The translations under genes were made by a program, and so were the position numbers. Below, piece by piece: positions 44,896 to 54,131 of a stretch of DNA of 64,000 bases. Under the pieces are notes generated by a model that made no database searches, was not told where the DNA came from, and saw only the letters and a program-made list of their open reading frames with translations. Source of the stretch: Chitinophaga pinensis DSM 2588 (lineage in GTDB: Bacteria > Bacteroidota > Bacteroidia > Chitinophagales > Chitinophagaceae). The stretch is from assembly GCF_000024005.1 (NCBI RefSeq), contig NC_013132.1:5884001-5948000 (forward strand). Reading direction: 5' to 3'. The first letter of the stretch is position 1, and the number at the start of each line of letters is the position of its first letter.

Positions 44896-46386
44896 CTAAT
44901 TATTCCGGTTCCTCATGATCCTGCTGCCACCGGGCGCCACATTTGATACTTTGATGGAATTGTCTATCGTATTCTTATTCCCTATCAGCTGATTATCCTG
45001 TATATCCAGGTCTTTCAGCTGATTATTATATCCCTGGCTTGTTTTATCATCTTCCCCTACCAGGTTGATGACATTGGTAGATGTACCATAAAATTTATTG
45101 TTGGCAATACGAATATTTTCGCCTGTCGGTATATTTCTGAACCGTTTCAGGAAACCATTGGAGGAATAAGCGGGTCTGCCGGTATTACCAAATTGTCCGC
45201 GGATGGCCAGTTTAGCGATATCCCTGAATTCATTGCCTTCGATCACATTTCCATTGGTATTCCGCATGTAAATACCCGATTCTTTTACGCCGAGTATCTT
45301 GTTATTCCTGATGGACGTATTGAAGCCATAAATGCACACAATACCATACCTACCGGAATTGGTAATCGTATTATTCTCAACCGTGCAACCTACGCCCCCA
45401 CTGACTGTAATAGCGCCCCTTCCCAGCGTTTCCGTATTATCTGAATTGATCAGTGTATTGCTCACTTTATTCCCTTTCACGATCGCGCCATGCGTTTTCA
45501 TGACATAAATACCCATTCCCATGTTATTGGTAGTACCGTCTTTTGCGCCGATATTGCTGACCGTGTTGTTGATGATAGCAGTCGTGAATAAAGTGGAATC
45601 TTCATAACTGGTCTCGTAGGAAATGATCCCGTAACGCAGACAATTACTGATAGTGTTACCAATGATCTTATTGCCGGAGCCATGGGTCATGACGGCAATA
45701 CCATGTCCCAGTGTCTGTGCGCCGTCAATCGTATTGTTACTGACTTCATTGTCTGTATGTGCATAGCCTGTTCCGGAATACCCGATCATGATACCGCTGC
45801 CATCATACCCTTTAGGGAGTGATAATGCAGGCGATTTGATGGTATTACCTGTAATCACGCATTTGTTACATCCTTTATTACCATTCCTGTTCAGAAATAT
45901 ATTGAAGCCACTGATACCGGTAAATATGCAGTTCTTGACGGTACTGTTGGATACCGCTGATAAGGCGATACCGTAGCCTTTATACAGGTCGGGGGCCGAC
46001 TGACCATTTCCCTGCAAGGTGGCGTTTTCAACACTACAGTTATCATTCAGAATAAGGATACCGCCATTGGTATTATTGGCCAGTTTGAGTGATGCTCCTT
46101 TCGCGAAGACCATCCGTGTACCTGCAGCAGCCGTCCGGAGCGTCTGGCTGATCAGGTACTGCCCTGCGGGGAATGACACGATCTTGTCACTTGCCGTTGC
46201 TGCCTGATTCAATGCCTGCTGAATCGCTTTACTATCATCTGTTGTACCGTCGCCTTTGGCGCCAAGTGCCCTGACGTCGATAGCCACAGGTTTGTAGACG
46301 GATAATGCGTATACCTTACTGGCGTCTGAGGCGCATACAAGAGAGAAAAACAGCCAAAACGCCACTTGCAGGATCCTGATAGTCAT
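44896..46386 (-). CDS. Secreted right-handed parallel beta-helix protein (pectate-lyase-like)
   Basis: A 496-residue protein with an N-terminal signal (ILQVAFWLFFSLVCASDASKVYAL). VDVRALGAKGDGTTDDSKAIQQALNQA near residue 37 is the Pectate_lyase_3 start motif. About a dozen beta-helix coils follow, many with N-rich turns (VSNNTI, IIGNTISNC, VKGNKVSNT, VENNTITNSGRYG, IRNNKILG, IEGNEFRD). Such folds cleave or epimerise uronic-acid polysaccharides. Embedded in a polysaccharide locus, it may process the nascent or exported polymer in the periplasm or outside. No catalytic triad can be assigned with confidence. Confidence 0.85.
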   Translation of the reverse strand: MTIRILQVAFWLFFSLVCASDASKVYALSVYKPVAIDVRALGAKGDGTTDDSKAIQQALNQAATASDKIVSFPAGQYLISQTLRTAAAGTRMVFAKGASLKLANNTNGGILILNDNCSVENATLQGNGQSAPDLYKGYGIALSAVSNSTVKNCIFTGISGFNIFLNRNGNKGCNKCVITGNTIKSPALSLPKGYDGSGIMIGYSGTGYAHTDNEVSNNTIDGAQTLGHGIAVMTHGSGNKIIGNTISNCLRYGIISYETSYEDSTLFTTAIINNTVSNIGAKDGTTNNMGMGIYVMKTHGAIVKGNKVSNTLINSDNTETLGRGAITVSGGVGCTVENNTITNSGRYGIVCIYGFNTSIRNNKILGVKESGIYMRNTNGNVIEGNEFRDIAKLAIRGQFGNTGRPAYSSNGFLKRFRNIPTGENIRIANNKFYGTSTNVINLVGEDDKTSQGYNNQLKDLDIQDNQLIGNKNTIDNSIKVSNVAPGGSRIMRNRNN

Positions 46387-46445
46387 GATATTATCATTTA
46401 ATTCGAGAATAAAAAGATATCATCTTACCAATGCAAGTTTGAGGC

Positions 46446-47603
46446 CTATTCCAGATAGCGCTCTGCAATACTTTTCCAGGACATCTCATTCATGATGAGC
46501 TCCCTGCTACGCTGACCCATTGCTTTTCTTTCCGCTTCGTTATTGATCAGGAGATCATAGGCATTAATGAGATCCTGCATGTTATCTTCCCTGATGGCAA
46601 TACCATTATTGTTCTTATAGCGCTCCGTCAGGAAGTCGCAGCAAACGATGGGTACGCCACAACTACAGGCCTCAATCATGGACATAGAGCCCTGTCTTGG
46701 CCAGGAAGCGATATCACTGGCGGAATAGATGGCAACCAGCTCTTTATTGGTTACGGCAGGCAGCATGATGACCTTAACCCTGTCTGCCACCTTAGCGGCG
46801 TGCAATTCCAGCTCTTCCCTGTAATTAGCCTCCATATTGCCTACATATAGCGCCACGATCTTTTTATCCCCAAGCTTGTCCCTCAGCTGATCCAGCGCTA
46901 TCAGTGTATAATGCGGTGCCTTTTTGAAGGTATGTTTACCGGTGTAGGTAATGACGATCGCGTCTGGATCTATGCCGTTACGCTCTCTGAAGGCAGCCGC
47001 CTGTTCCTTTTCAAAACGGAAGAGGTTTGTATCTGCACCCAGCGGTATCATTTCTACCCTGGATTTCGGGTAACGGTAGAAGTCGACAATATACTGTACG
47101 CACTCATCTGCTACACCGACGATCCGGTCTGCACTTTTATATACTTTCTGGAAATTAAAGGTCTTATAGTAGAGTTTTCCGAGGATGGAACGGTTCACTT
47201 CCGACATCAGCATGTGGTCATCCACCAGCAGTTTAAAGCCCATGCTTTTCTTCCAGCTTGATACGCGGAGGGCATTGAAATTGCCGATACCATGACACAC
47301 CACCAGGTCCGGTCTGAGTCTTCTCAGTACCCTTTCAAGTCCTTTCAGCCATACGCGCTTGCTGACTTCGAATGCGACAGGCAGTTTGATCACCCGGTAA
47401 CCCTCTAAATCATATTCACCTGGCTCATGTATCCTGTTGCCCAATACCGGCTTTGTCGTATTCTCATAGTCCGGGAAAGGGAAATATCGCTCGGAGGTCA
47501 CCACCGTTACTTCGTGACCCATCTTGGCATGTTCAATTGCTAAAAAATATTCCTGGTAGCCAAGTTCCGGCTGGAAGTAATTGCATAAGTGTACGATCCT
47601 CAT
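46446..47603 (-). CDS. Glycosyltransferase family 4
   Basis: A 385-residue GT-B enzyme. The N-terminal domain begins MRIVHLCNYFQPELGYQEYFLAIEHAKMGHEVTVVTSE. The C-terminal domain has VITYTGKHTFKKAPHYTLIALDQL near 232 and SIASWPRQGSMSMIEACSCGVPIVCCDF (acidic motif SMIEAC) near 312. It is predicted to add a sugar during repeat-unit assembly in the cytoplasm. It lies 26 bp downstream of the wbpI-like gene, so it could use the uronic-acid nucleotide, but this is inference. Confidence 0.88.
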   Translation of the reverse strand: MRIVHLCNYFQPELGYQEYFLAIEHAKMGHEVTVVTSERYFPFPDYENTTKPVLGNRIHEPGEYDLEGYRVIKLPVAFEVSKRVWLKGLERVLRRLRPDLVVCHGIGNFNALRVSSWKKSMGFKLLVDDHMLMSEVNRSILGKLYYKTFNFQKVYKSADRIVGVADECVQYIVDFYRYPKSRVEMIPLGADTNLFRFEKEQAAAFRERNGIDPDAIVITYTGKHTFKKAPHYTLIALDQLRDKLGDKKIVALYVGNMEANYREELELHAAKVADRVKVIMLPAVTNKELVAIYSASDIASWPRQGSMSMIEACSCGVPIVCCDFLTERYKNNNGIAIREDNMQDLINAYDLLINNEAERKAMGQRSRELIMNEMSWKSIAERYLE

Positions 47604-47629
47604 ATGTTCAGTATTATGTGACTTAATAA

Positions 47630-48697
47630 TTAGTTAAATAATCCGGCTACGATCTTTTCGGAAGCGTCTCCTTTACCATACAGGTCGAGGGAAAAGTCAT
47701 TGTCTTTGTGTAACAGACCATGATAGGCTTCCAGGATTTTACAGGTATCGCTGCCTACGCATACCGCAAATCCATTGTCTATCAGCTCCACCCATTCCGT
47801 TTCATCCCGGAGTGTTACACAGTTCTTTTTAAAGTAGAAGGCTTCTTTCTGTAATCCGCCACTGTCTGTCATGACCAGACTACAATGCGTGATCAGATTC
47901 AGCATATCAAAATATCCCACCGGATCTATCATATCAAAGTTGACGGAGATATCATGCTTTGCCAGTATATTCCGGGTACGTGGGTGAATGGGTACCACAA
48001 CCCGGATACTACCGGCTATCTCGTTAATAGCATTTACGATGGATCGTAATCTGTCAAGATCATCGGTATTTTCTGCACGATGAATGGTGCAGAGTATAAA
48101 TTTGTCCAGTCCGAGTGTGTCTATGATGGCCGATTTTTCTTTTGCTTTCCGCGAATAGAACAATGCTGCGTCCAGCATCACATCGCCGGTTTTATGGATC
48201 TGTCCGTCCAGTGCTGCATAGCCTTCCCGCAGGAGATTATCGACGGCTGTCTGCGTCGGACAGTACAACTTATCAGAGATCCTGTCTGTCAGTATCCGGT
48301 TGACCTCTTCCGGCATCCGGATATTGAAACTGCGGAGACCTGCTTCTACATGCGCTACTTTTATATGGATCTTTTTAGCTGCCAGCGCACCGGCAATGGT
48401 GGAATTTGTATCACCGTAGACCATCACATAATCAGGTTTTTCACTGAGCAGGATGCTTTCGATCCCTTTCAGCATTTCACCTGTCATAGCGCCATGCGAC
48501 AAACCATTTATGTTCAGATTATAATCAGGCGACGGTATCTCCATTTCTTCAAAAAAGATATCCGACATATTTTTATCATAATGTTGGCCCGTGTGGATGA
48601 TCACTTCCCGGATACCCGCATTTTTCAGTATTTCCCTGCTCACAACGGCGGCCTTTACGAACTGCGGTCTGGCCCCTAAAATGGTAACGATCTTCAT
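47630..48697 (-). CDS. wbpI: UDP-HexNAc 2-epimerase (WbpI/WecB type)
   Basis: A 355-residue non-hydrolysing epimerase. ILGARPQFVKAAVVSREIL starts the Rossmann domain. HTGQHYDKNMSDIFFEEMEIP lies near 36, HVEAGLRSFNIRMPEEVNRILTD near 112, CTIHRAENTDDLDR near 205 and TDSGGLQKEAFYFKKNCVTLRDETEW near 275. In a locus with wbpA, wbpB, wbpD and wbpE, the best guess is WbpI, which turns UDP-2,3-diacetamido-glucuronate into the manno form. A plain UDP-ManNAc epimerase cannot be excluded. The ATG overlaps the wzy stop by 1 nt. Confidence 0.88.
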   Translation of the reverse strand: MKIVTILGARPQFVKAAVVSREILKNAGIREVIIHTGQHYDKNMSDIFFEEMEIPSPDYNLNINGLSHGAMTGEMLKGIESILLSEKPDYVMVYGDTNSTIAGALAAKKIHIKVAHVEAGLRSFNIRMPEEVNRILTDRISDKLYCPTQTAVDNLLREGYAALDGQIHKTGDVMLDAALFYSRKAKEKSAIIDTLGLDKFILCTIHRAENTDDLDRLRSIVNAINEIAGSIRVVVPIHPRTRNILAKHDISVNFDMIDPVGYFDMLNLITHCSLVMTDSGGLQKEAFYFKKNCVTLRDETEWVELIDNGFAVCVGSDTCKILEAYHGLLHKDNDFSLDLYGKGDASEKIVAGLFN

Positions 48698-50007
48698 TAT
48701 ATAACTTTAAACTGTTCGGTATATTCAACGTCAGACGGGCCTATATAAATCCTGCGACGTCGTCTGTCGCGCAGGAAATAAGCCAGTATCGGCAACGTAA
48801 CAAGACCAAATCCTATCAGCGACGTAATCAGCCCCGAATTGATCATGGAAAAGATCCCGATCAACAGTGCCGACATCAGTGCTTTCTGCAGGTAATTATT
48901 CTTGCGGTATAACAGGAAGTCGAGGTACGACAGCAGATAGCCTACAAAGATGGATTGTATCACTACGCCGAAATAGGAGAAGTCTACATACGCATCTGCA
49001 ATAAACATCGCATTAAAGGAGGCGTGTTCCAGTCCGCCGGTAACTGCCACGTGTGCCGGCACATAATTATCAGACGAAAAGAAATCATGCACCAGGCGGA
49101 TATTCATTCCGTTTGCAAATGGCAGGATATCCGGATAATACTTGGGATAAAGCTGTAATACGCGAATTGGTTCTACAAAGATCCTATGCCCGATCAGATC
49201 CAGGGCCGTACCGGCATCACCTGCGTTTGTCGCTACCAGGTAAACGCCTATCAGCAACGGAATAATGAGCGAAACATACAGCAGGGACTTGCGAAAGTTG
49301 ATACGGATGTTAAAGAACAGCATCATGAAAAACAAGAGCTGGCAATAAAACACAATAAAAGACGACTTACTCATATTGGCCAGATAAGAAATACTCAGCA
49401 GTATTGCAAAGGCAAAAGCGGCAAAGACTTGTAATGGACTTTTCTTTCGTAATGCCAGGCCAATAAAAACGAAAGCCAGCAACCTTCCAATACCGGAAGT
49501 TGTATACACGTAGAACGGAGCGATCCATCCCGAGACACCCGAATCCTGCCGTAACTGTTTGACCAGTTCTGCATCCGCCAACGGATTGCTTAACAACGTG
49601 AACAGCGATGAGATACCACCATAAAAAAAGAGACCGGTAACGATTATCGCGGCACTGAGCAGCAGCAGAAAATAAAGCAGACCCTGTTTTATTTTCACAT
49701 TCTCTTCCGGCAGATAATCTGTCCAGTTATTATAATTTGTGCGTGCAACGCGCTTTTTGCCTTTTACTTCCCGGAATAAAAACTTCCCGACGAAGAATCC
49801 GACAACGAAACAGCTGAGCATATTCACGGAAGTAATGGCATAATTCTTTTCAAAGAGTTTCTCTGAAGCATTGTAGATAAAGAATGCCGGACCGTAAAAG
49901 AGTAAGAACAATCCGAAGTAGATATTAAACAAAGAAAATCTGACCCCCGCTTTAATATAAGCGAGGATTACAAAAGATAATATGATACCGTAGATGTAGA
50001 ACGCCAT
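48697..50007 (-). CDS. wzy: Putative O-antigen/polysaccharide polymerase (Wzy)
   Basis: A 436-residue, very hydrophobic protein with about 11-12 helices and one long periplasmic loop (about 250-330). Sequence similarity in this group is weak, so the call rests on length, topology and place between wzx and sugar genes. Wzy joins lipid-linked repeat units in the periplasm. The C-terminus is short and basic (LRDRRRRRIYIG) and then acidic. The pattern ISYLANMSKSSFIVFYCQLLFFMM is consistent with oligosaccharide repeat-unit polymerases. Confidence 0.8.
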   Translation of the reverse strand: MAFYIYGIILSFVILAYIKAGVRFSLFNIYFGLFLLFYGPAFFIYNASEKLFEKNYAITSVNMLSCFVVGFFVGKFLFREVKGKKRVARTNYNNWTDYLPEENVKIKQGLLYFLLLLSAAIIVTGLFFYGGISSLFTLLSNPLADAELVKQLRQDSGVSGWIAPFYVYTTSGIGRLLAFVFIGLALRKKSPLQVFAAFAFAILLSISYLANMSKSSFIVFYCQLLFFMMLFFNIRINFRKSLLYVSLIIPLLIGVYLVATNAGDAGTALDLIGHRIFVEPIRVLQLYPKYYPDILPFANGMNIRLVHDFFSSDNYVPAHVAVTGGLEHASFNAMFIADAYVDFSYFGVVIQSIFVGYLLSYLDFLLYRKNNYLQKALMSALLIGIFSMINSGLITSLIGFGLVTLPILAYFLRDRRRRRIYIGPSDVEYTEQFKVI

Positions 50008-50014
50008 AGCGCGA

Positions 50015-51310
50015 TCAGATTTTATATTGCTCTTTAGAGTACTGATAAGTGATGTAGATGCTTACCAGGCTGAACACACAGTTACTGAGTGTAAACAGGC
50101 TGATAGACATATACGCGTCGTTAAAGAACTTCGCACCTGCCCATAATGCCCCGACACCGATCACCGTATTACACAGTTGCAGGCGCATATATGCCTTCTG
50201 CCGGCCGATCACATTGAACAAAGTGCTCAATGGCGTTGCAATGAAATCAAGCGCCAGCATGATACAGATGATCCTGGCGAAATAACCGGAAGACTCCCAG
50301 TCTTTGCCAAAGAAGATCACGAACAAAAAAGGCGATACGATCCAGAGCACGAGGTAAATAGGCACCGACAGTAAGGTCAGCTTACGCAGCGTCGCCTTAA
50401 ACAGCTGGTCGCAACTCCCCTTGTCCCGGATGCTGTCGATCGCATCGTTCCTGAACACATTCCCGATGGAGGTGGTCAGTACGATATTGGGCACCCGCAG
50501 CATCCTGTTGGCCAGGGAAAAGAAACCTACTACTACCGCATTGAAAAGGAATGAAAAGATAATCGGCACGACCTGTTGAGAAGTGGTGAGCAATACGCCC
50601 GAGAATGTCATGAACTTCGGAAAGTTGACAAAGCGTATGGCTACTTCTTTGATCCTGGCGGCTTTTACTCCCCGGAAACTATTTTCCCGGATCATTTTCA
50701 CCAGCAGAAATAAATTGGCGCCCAGCTGTCCCATCAGCAATCCCGCTATCAGGCCCCAGGCACTTAAACCGATAAGCCCCAGGATGATGTTGATGGCGGT
50801 AGCTACGACTGCCTGTGTCACTAATGAGGTGGAAATCTCCTTGTAAGACTTCCGCCGTTGATTCCAGTAGGTCTGCGATGAAAAAGCGGCTGTCATAAAG
50901 GTGTAGACCGGCACCAGGAATATGACTGGCTGATGCAGCAGCGAGGATGATTGTAATACGGACCAGCTGCTCTGTCTTAATACAAGAATCAGCAGGACGT
51001 AAAACAGCGCCATGATGAATGAATTCAACACGGTCAGCGCAACTACATTAATGGCTTCATCATCCTGTTCAGGCAAGCCGATTGCCAGCTCATACCTGCC
51101 GGTACTGAGGATGGCAGCCAGCATACTGACGCTGGTAAACAGCGCCAGTACACCAAAATCTACCGGGCTATAGATCCTTGTCAGAAAAGGAGAAGCTCCG
51201 AAAATGATCAGCTGACTCAATACAGTGCCTGCTGCCAGTGTAGAGACATTCCTTAAAAAAACCGAATTCCTGACCCGGGATATATAACCGTTTAATGACA
51301 CACTTTTCAA
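50015..51310 (-). CDS. wzx: Polysaccharide repeat-unit flippase (Wzx)
   Basis: A 431-residue polytopic protein of the MOP exporter group, with about 12-14 helices. The N-terminus reads FLRNVSTLAAGTVLSQLIIFGASPFLTRIYSPVDFGVLALFTSV, a start often seen in Wzx and polysaccharide exporters. It is predicted to flip lipid-linked repeat units across the inner membrane before Wzy polymerisation. The gene is 8 nt upstream of wzy and 24 nt downstream of wbpB in the same transcript. Confidence 0.9.
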   Translation of the reverse strand: MKSVSLNGYISRVRNSVFLRNVSTLAAGTVLSQLIIFGASPFLTRIYSPVDFGVLALFTSVSMLAAILSTGRYELAIGLPEQDDEAINVVALTVLNSFIMALFYVLLILVLRQSSWSVLQSSSLLHQPVIFLVPVYTFMTAAFSSQTYWNQRRKSYKEISTSLVTQAVVATAINIILGLIGLSAWGLIAGLLMGQLGANLFLLVKMIRENSFRGVKAARIKEVAIRFVNFPKFMTFSGVLLTTSQQVVPIIFSFLFNAVVVGFFSLANRMLRVPNIVLTTSIGNVFRNDAIDSIRDKGSCDQLFKATLRKLTLLSVPIYLVLWIVSPFLFVIFFGKDWESSGYFARIICIMLALDFIATPLSTLFNVIGRQKAYMRLQLCNTVIGVGALWAGAKFFNDAYMSISLFTLSNCVFSLVSIYITYQYSKEQYKI

Positions 51311-51334
51311 GTCCTTTTTGTTTTTAACACCCTG

Positions 51335-52360
51335 TTAGCATTGCTGCGCTGCGGCATAGATCCGCTCGATGATATCCACTACCTTCAACCCTTCCAGCGC
51401 ATTGGTTGTAATAGCAGCTCTCTCCTTCATCACGTCCACCACGTTTTCGATGATGTAATGGTGATTGGCAGCAGAACCTTTATAGGAACCATAGTCATTA
51501 CCCGGATTAGTTGGCGGTAAAGTAGGCATGGTATAGTCTCTGACCTTACAGATCTCGACTTTATCCATGTACTGACCACCAATCTTGATGGAACCTTTTT
51601 CTGCGATCACCGTCAGTGAACTTTCCAGGTTCTCATTCCAGATGGAAGTGGAATAGTTCAGCGATCCCATGCCACCGTTGACAAAGTTGAAGTTCACAAA
51701 ACCACTGTCTTCAAAATCGATCACACCTCTGTGACTGAAGTTGGCGCATTTGGCTTTGATGTTCTCGATGTCTCCGAACAGCCAGTACATGATATCGATG
51801 AAGTGGGAGAACTGTGTGAACAGCGTACCGCCATCCAGTTCTTTCGTACCATGCCAGTTGTTTGGCGTATAATAGCGGGAATCCCTGTTCCAGTAACAGT
51901 TGATCTGTACCATGTAGATTTTACCCAGTACGCCCTGTTCGATGACCTGTTTCATCCAAACTGTTGGCGGGGAGTAACGGTTCTGCATTACGGCAAACAG
52001 GTGCTTGTGTACATGCAGGGCTTTGAAGATGACACTTTCTGCATCTTTCTTGTTCAGCGCCATTGGTTTTTCAACGACGATGTTCTTTTTAGCTTCCAGA
52101 CATTGCAGTGCCTGTCTGGCATGATAGCCATTGGGGGTGGCTATGTTGATTACATCGAGACCTTCTGCTACTTCAGAGTACAGCAGATCGTCCAGTGAGG
52201 AGAAAAATGGGACCTGATACTTCTCGATGCCCAGCGTGTGTCTGGGACTGTTATCGACTAAAGCGACGAGTTCAGCTTCCTCATTCCGGAAGATCATCTC
52301 TGCATGTCGCTTGCCGATGTGACCACAGCCGATTACGGCAAATTTTACTTTGTCACTCAT
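51335..52360 (-). CDS. wbpB: Gfo/Idh/MocA-family oxidoreductase (WbpB-like)
   Basis: A 341-residue NAD-dependent dehydrogenase. AVIGCGHIGKRHAEMI is the nucleotide loop near residue 8. VEKPMALNKKDAE near 96 supplies the catalytic Lys-Pro motif. WHGTKELDGGTLFTQFSHFIDIMYWLFGD near 168 resembles the C-terminal domain of WbpB/WlbA. With WbpE it oxidises UDP-GlcNAcA at C3 and then transfers an amino group. The adjacent genes are wbpD (1-nt gap) and wzx. Confidence 0.9.
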   Translation of the reverse strand: MSDKVKFAVIGCGHIGKRHAEMIFRNEEAELVALVDNSPRHTLGIEKYQVPFFSSLDDLLYSEVAEGLDVINIATPNGYHARQALQCLEAKKNIVVEKPMALNKKDAESVIFKALHVHKHLFAVMQNRYSPPTVWMKQVIEQGVLGKIYMVQINCYWNRDSRYYTPNNWHGTKELDGGTLFTQFSHFIDIMYWLFGDIENIKAKCANFSHRGVIDFEDSGFVNFNFVNGGMGSLNYSTSIWNENLESSLTVIAEKGSIKIGGQYMDKVEICKVRDYTMPTLPPTNPGNDYGSYKGSAANHHYIIENVVDVMKERAAITTNALEGLKVVDIIERIYAAAQQC

Positions 52361-52361
52361 T

Positions 52362-52934
52362 TTATTTTATCCTTTTTATGGCATTGTTGACTAGCTCATA
52401 TTGTTGTCCGCTTTCCGGGCAGACCGCAATACTTTGCTCATTAAAAGCGAGCCGGTGACCGTATTCGCTGATCCAGCCGACCTGTCTCGCCGGATTACCT
52501 ACCACCAGTGCATAGGGTAATACTGTCTTTGTAACCACTGCACCAGCTCCAATGAAAGCATATTCACCGATATCATGTCCGCATACGATCGTGGCGTTGG
52601 CTCCTACAGAAGCGCCTTTGCCGACGTGTGTCTTACGGAACTCTGATTTGCGAACAATAGCACTCCTGGGGTTGATCACGTTGGTGAAGACCATGGAAGG
52701 CCCCAGAAAAACATCATCTTCACAGATGACGCCTTCGTAGATCGATACATTGTTCTGCACTTTGACGTTTCTGCCCAATACGACATGCGGAGAAACCACT
52801 ACATTCTGTCCGATGTTACAGTTCTCTCCTATCTTACAATTCGGCATCACGTGCGAGAAATGCCAGATCTTTGTACCGTCTCCGATTTCACAGCCTTCAT
52901 CGATAACGGCTGTTTCGTGTGAAAAAAATCCCAT
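52362..52934 (-). CDS. wbpD: UDP-3-amino-sugar N-acetyltransferase (WbpD-like)
   Basis: A 190-residue left-handed beta-helix acetyltransferase. Hexapeptide coils run from residue 8 to about 140 (VIDEGCEIGDGTKIWHFSH, NIGQNVVVSPHVVLGRN, VYEG-type turns, SVGANATIVCGHDIGEYAFIGAGAVV). It acetylates the 3-amino group of UDP-GlcNAc(3N)A with acetyl-CoA. It lies between the aminotransferase and dehydrogenase genes, the usual arrangement for the WbpA-B-E-D route. The C-terminal tail has a zinc-like CPESGQQYELV element without a clear partner pair. Confidence 0.9.
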   Translation of the reverse strand: MGFFSHETAVIDEGCEIGDGTKIWHFSHVMPNCKIGENCNIGQNVVVSPHVVLGRNVKVQNNVSIYEGVICEDDVFLGPSMVFTNVINPRSAIVRKSEFRKTHVGKGASVGANATIVCGHDIGEYAFIGAGAVVTKTVLPYALVVGNPARQVGWISEYGHRLAFNEQSIAVCPESGQQYELVNNAIKRIK

Positions 52935-52942
52935 CTGATAAT

Positions 52943-54094
52943 TTATCGTTTAAAAAAGTCCTTTATCGTATTGCTAATTGTCAGCTGTACTTCATCTGTC
53001 AGTTCGGTGTGCATCGGTAAAGACAGGATATCGCTGCACAACTGTTCTGTCAGTTCCAGCGTACCAATCCTTCTTCCGACACCTTTGAAAGCTTCCTGCT
53101 GATGCAAAGGCACCGGGTAATAAATCATGGATGGAATACCATTGCTTTTCAGATAAGCCTGCAATTCATCTCTCCTGCCCTCTTTCACACGCATGGTATA
53201 CTGATGAAAGACGTGTGTGGAGGATGGATTTCTATAAGGCAGTATCAGTCCTTCCACGTCTGCCAGTAAAGCATCATAGAAGTTAGCGGCCTTGTTCCTG
53301 GCTTCGTTATAATCATCCAGGTAGTCCAGTTTCACACCCAGTACTGCTGCCTGGATAGTATCCAGCCGGGAGTTACAGCCGATATACGTATGATAGTATC
53401 GTTTCTTTTGTCCGTGGTTGGCGATCATATGCGCCTTTTCTGCCAGTGCAGGATCATTGGTGAACATGGCGCCGCCGTCTCCGTAGCATCCCAGATTCTT
53501 TGAAGGGAAAAAGGAAGTACAACCGAATGTGCCGATAGTACCTGCTTTACTGCGACTGCCATCTGCGTGGATATACTCTGCACCGATAGCCTGGGCCGTG
53601 TCTTCTATCACATGCAGACCATGTTTTTCCGCAATGGCCATGATAGCATCCATATCGGCGCATTGTCCATAAATATGTACCGGCACGATGGCTTTGGTCT
53701 TTGGCGTGATGGCCTTTTCGATTTCAGCCGGATCAACGGTGAAAGTCTGCGGGTTTACTTCTACCATAACAGGTGTCAGTCGTAAGAGACCAATTACCTC
53801 TGCGGTGGCTACATAGGTGAATGCAGGTACGATCACTTCATCACCCGGTTCAAGACCGAGGGTCATCAGAGCGATCTGTAATGCATCTGTACCGTTACCG
53901 CAGGTCACTACTTTTTCCACGTCCAGGTACTGTTGCAGTTTGGTGGCAAAAGCACTTACCTGTGGACCGTTAATAAAGGCAGTAGTATCTATGCACTCCT
54001 GGATGGCTTTATCTACATCTGATTTGATCTTCAGATATTGTCCTTTCAGATCTACCATCTGAATGGCTTCCTGTATGATATCAGCTTTTAACAT
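52943..54094 (-). CDS. wbpE: DegT/DnrJ/EryC1-family aminotransferase (WbpE-like)
   Basis: A 383-residue PLP aminotransferase. Seen features are GNGTDALQIALMTLGLEPGDEVIVPAFTYVATAEVI near 72, HIYGQCADMDAIMAIAEKHGLHVIEDTAQAIGAEY near 138, and the PLP Lys in TSFFPSKNLGCYGDGGAMFTND near 192. It transfers an amino group from glutamate to the 3-keto sugar made by WbpB. Its place between wbpA and wbpD fits UDP-GlcNAc(3N)A synthesis. A 4-aminotransferase role toward a CapD product is a less likely alternative. Confidence 0.92.
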   Translation of the reverse strand: MLKADIIQEAIQMVDLKGQYLKIKSDVDKAIQECIDTTAFINGPQVSAFATKLQQYLDVEKVVTCGNGTDALQIALMTLGLEPGDEVIVPAFTYVATAEVIGLLRLTPVMVEVNPQTFTVDPAEIEKAITPKTKAIVPVHIYGQCADMDAIMAIAEKHGLHVIEDTAQAIGAEYIHADGSRSKAGTIGTFGCTSFFPSKNLGCYGDGGAMFTNDPALAEKAHMIANHGQKKRYYHTYIGCNSRLDTIQAAVLGVKLDYLDDYNEARNKAANFYDALLADVEGLILPYRNPSSTHVFHQYTMRVKEGRRDELQAYLKSNGIPSMIYYPVPLHQQEAFKGVGRRIGTLELTEQLCSDILSLPMHTELTDEVQLTISNTIKDFFKR

Positions 54095-54131
54095 ATTCTG
54101 CTGTTTATTTTATTTGTTGAATACTTACCCG

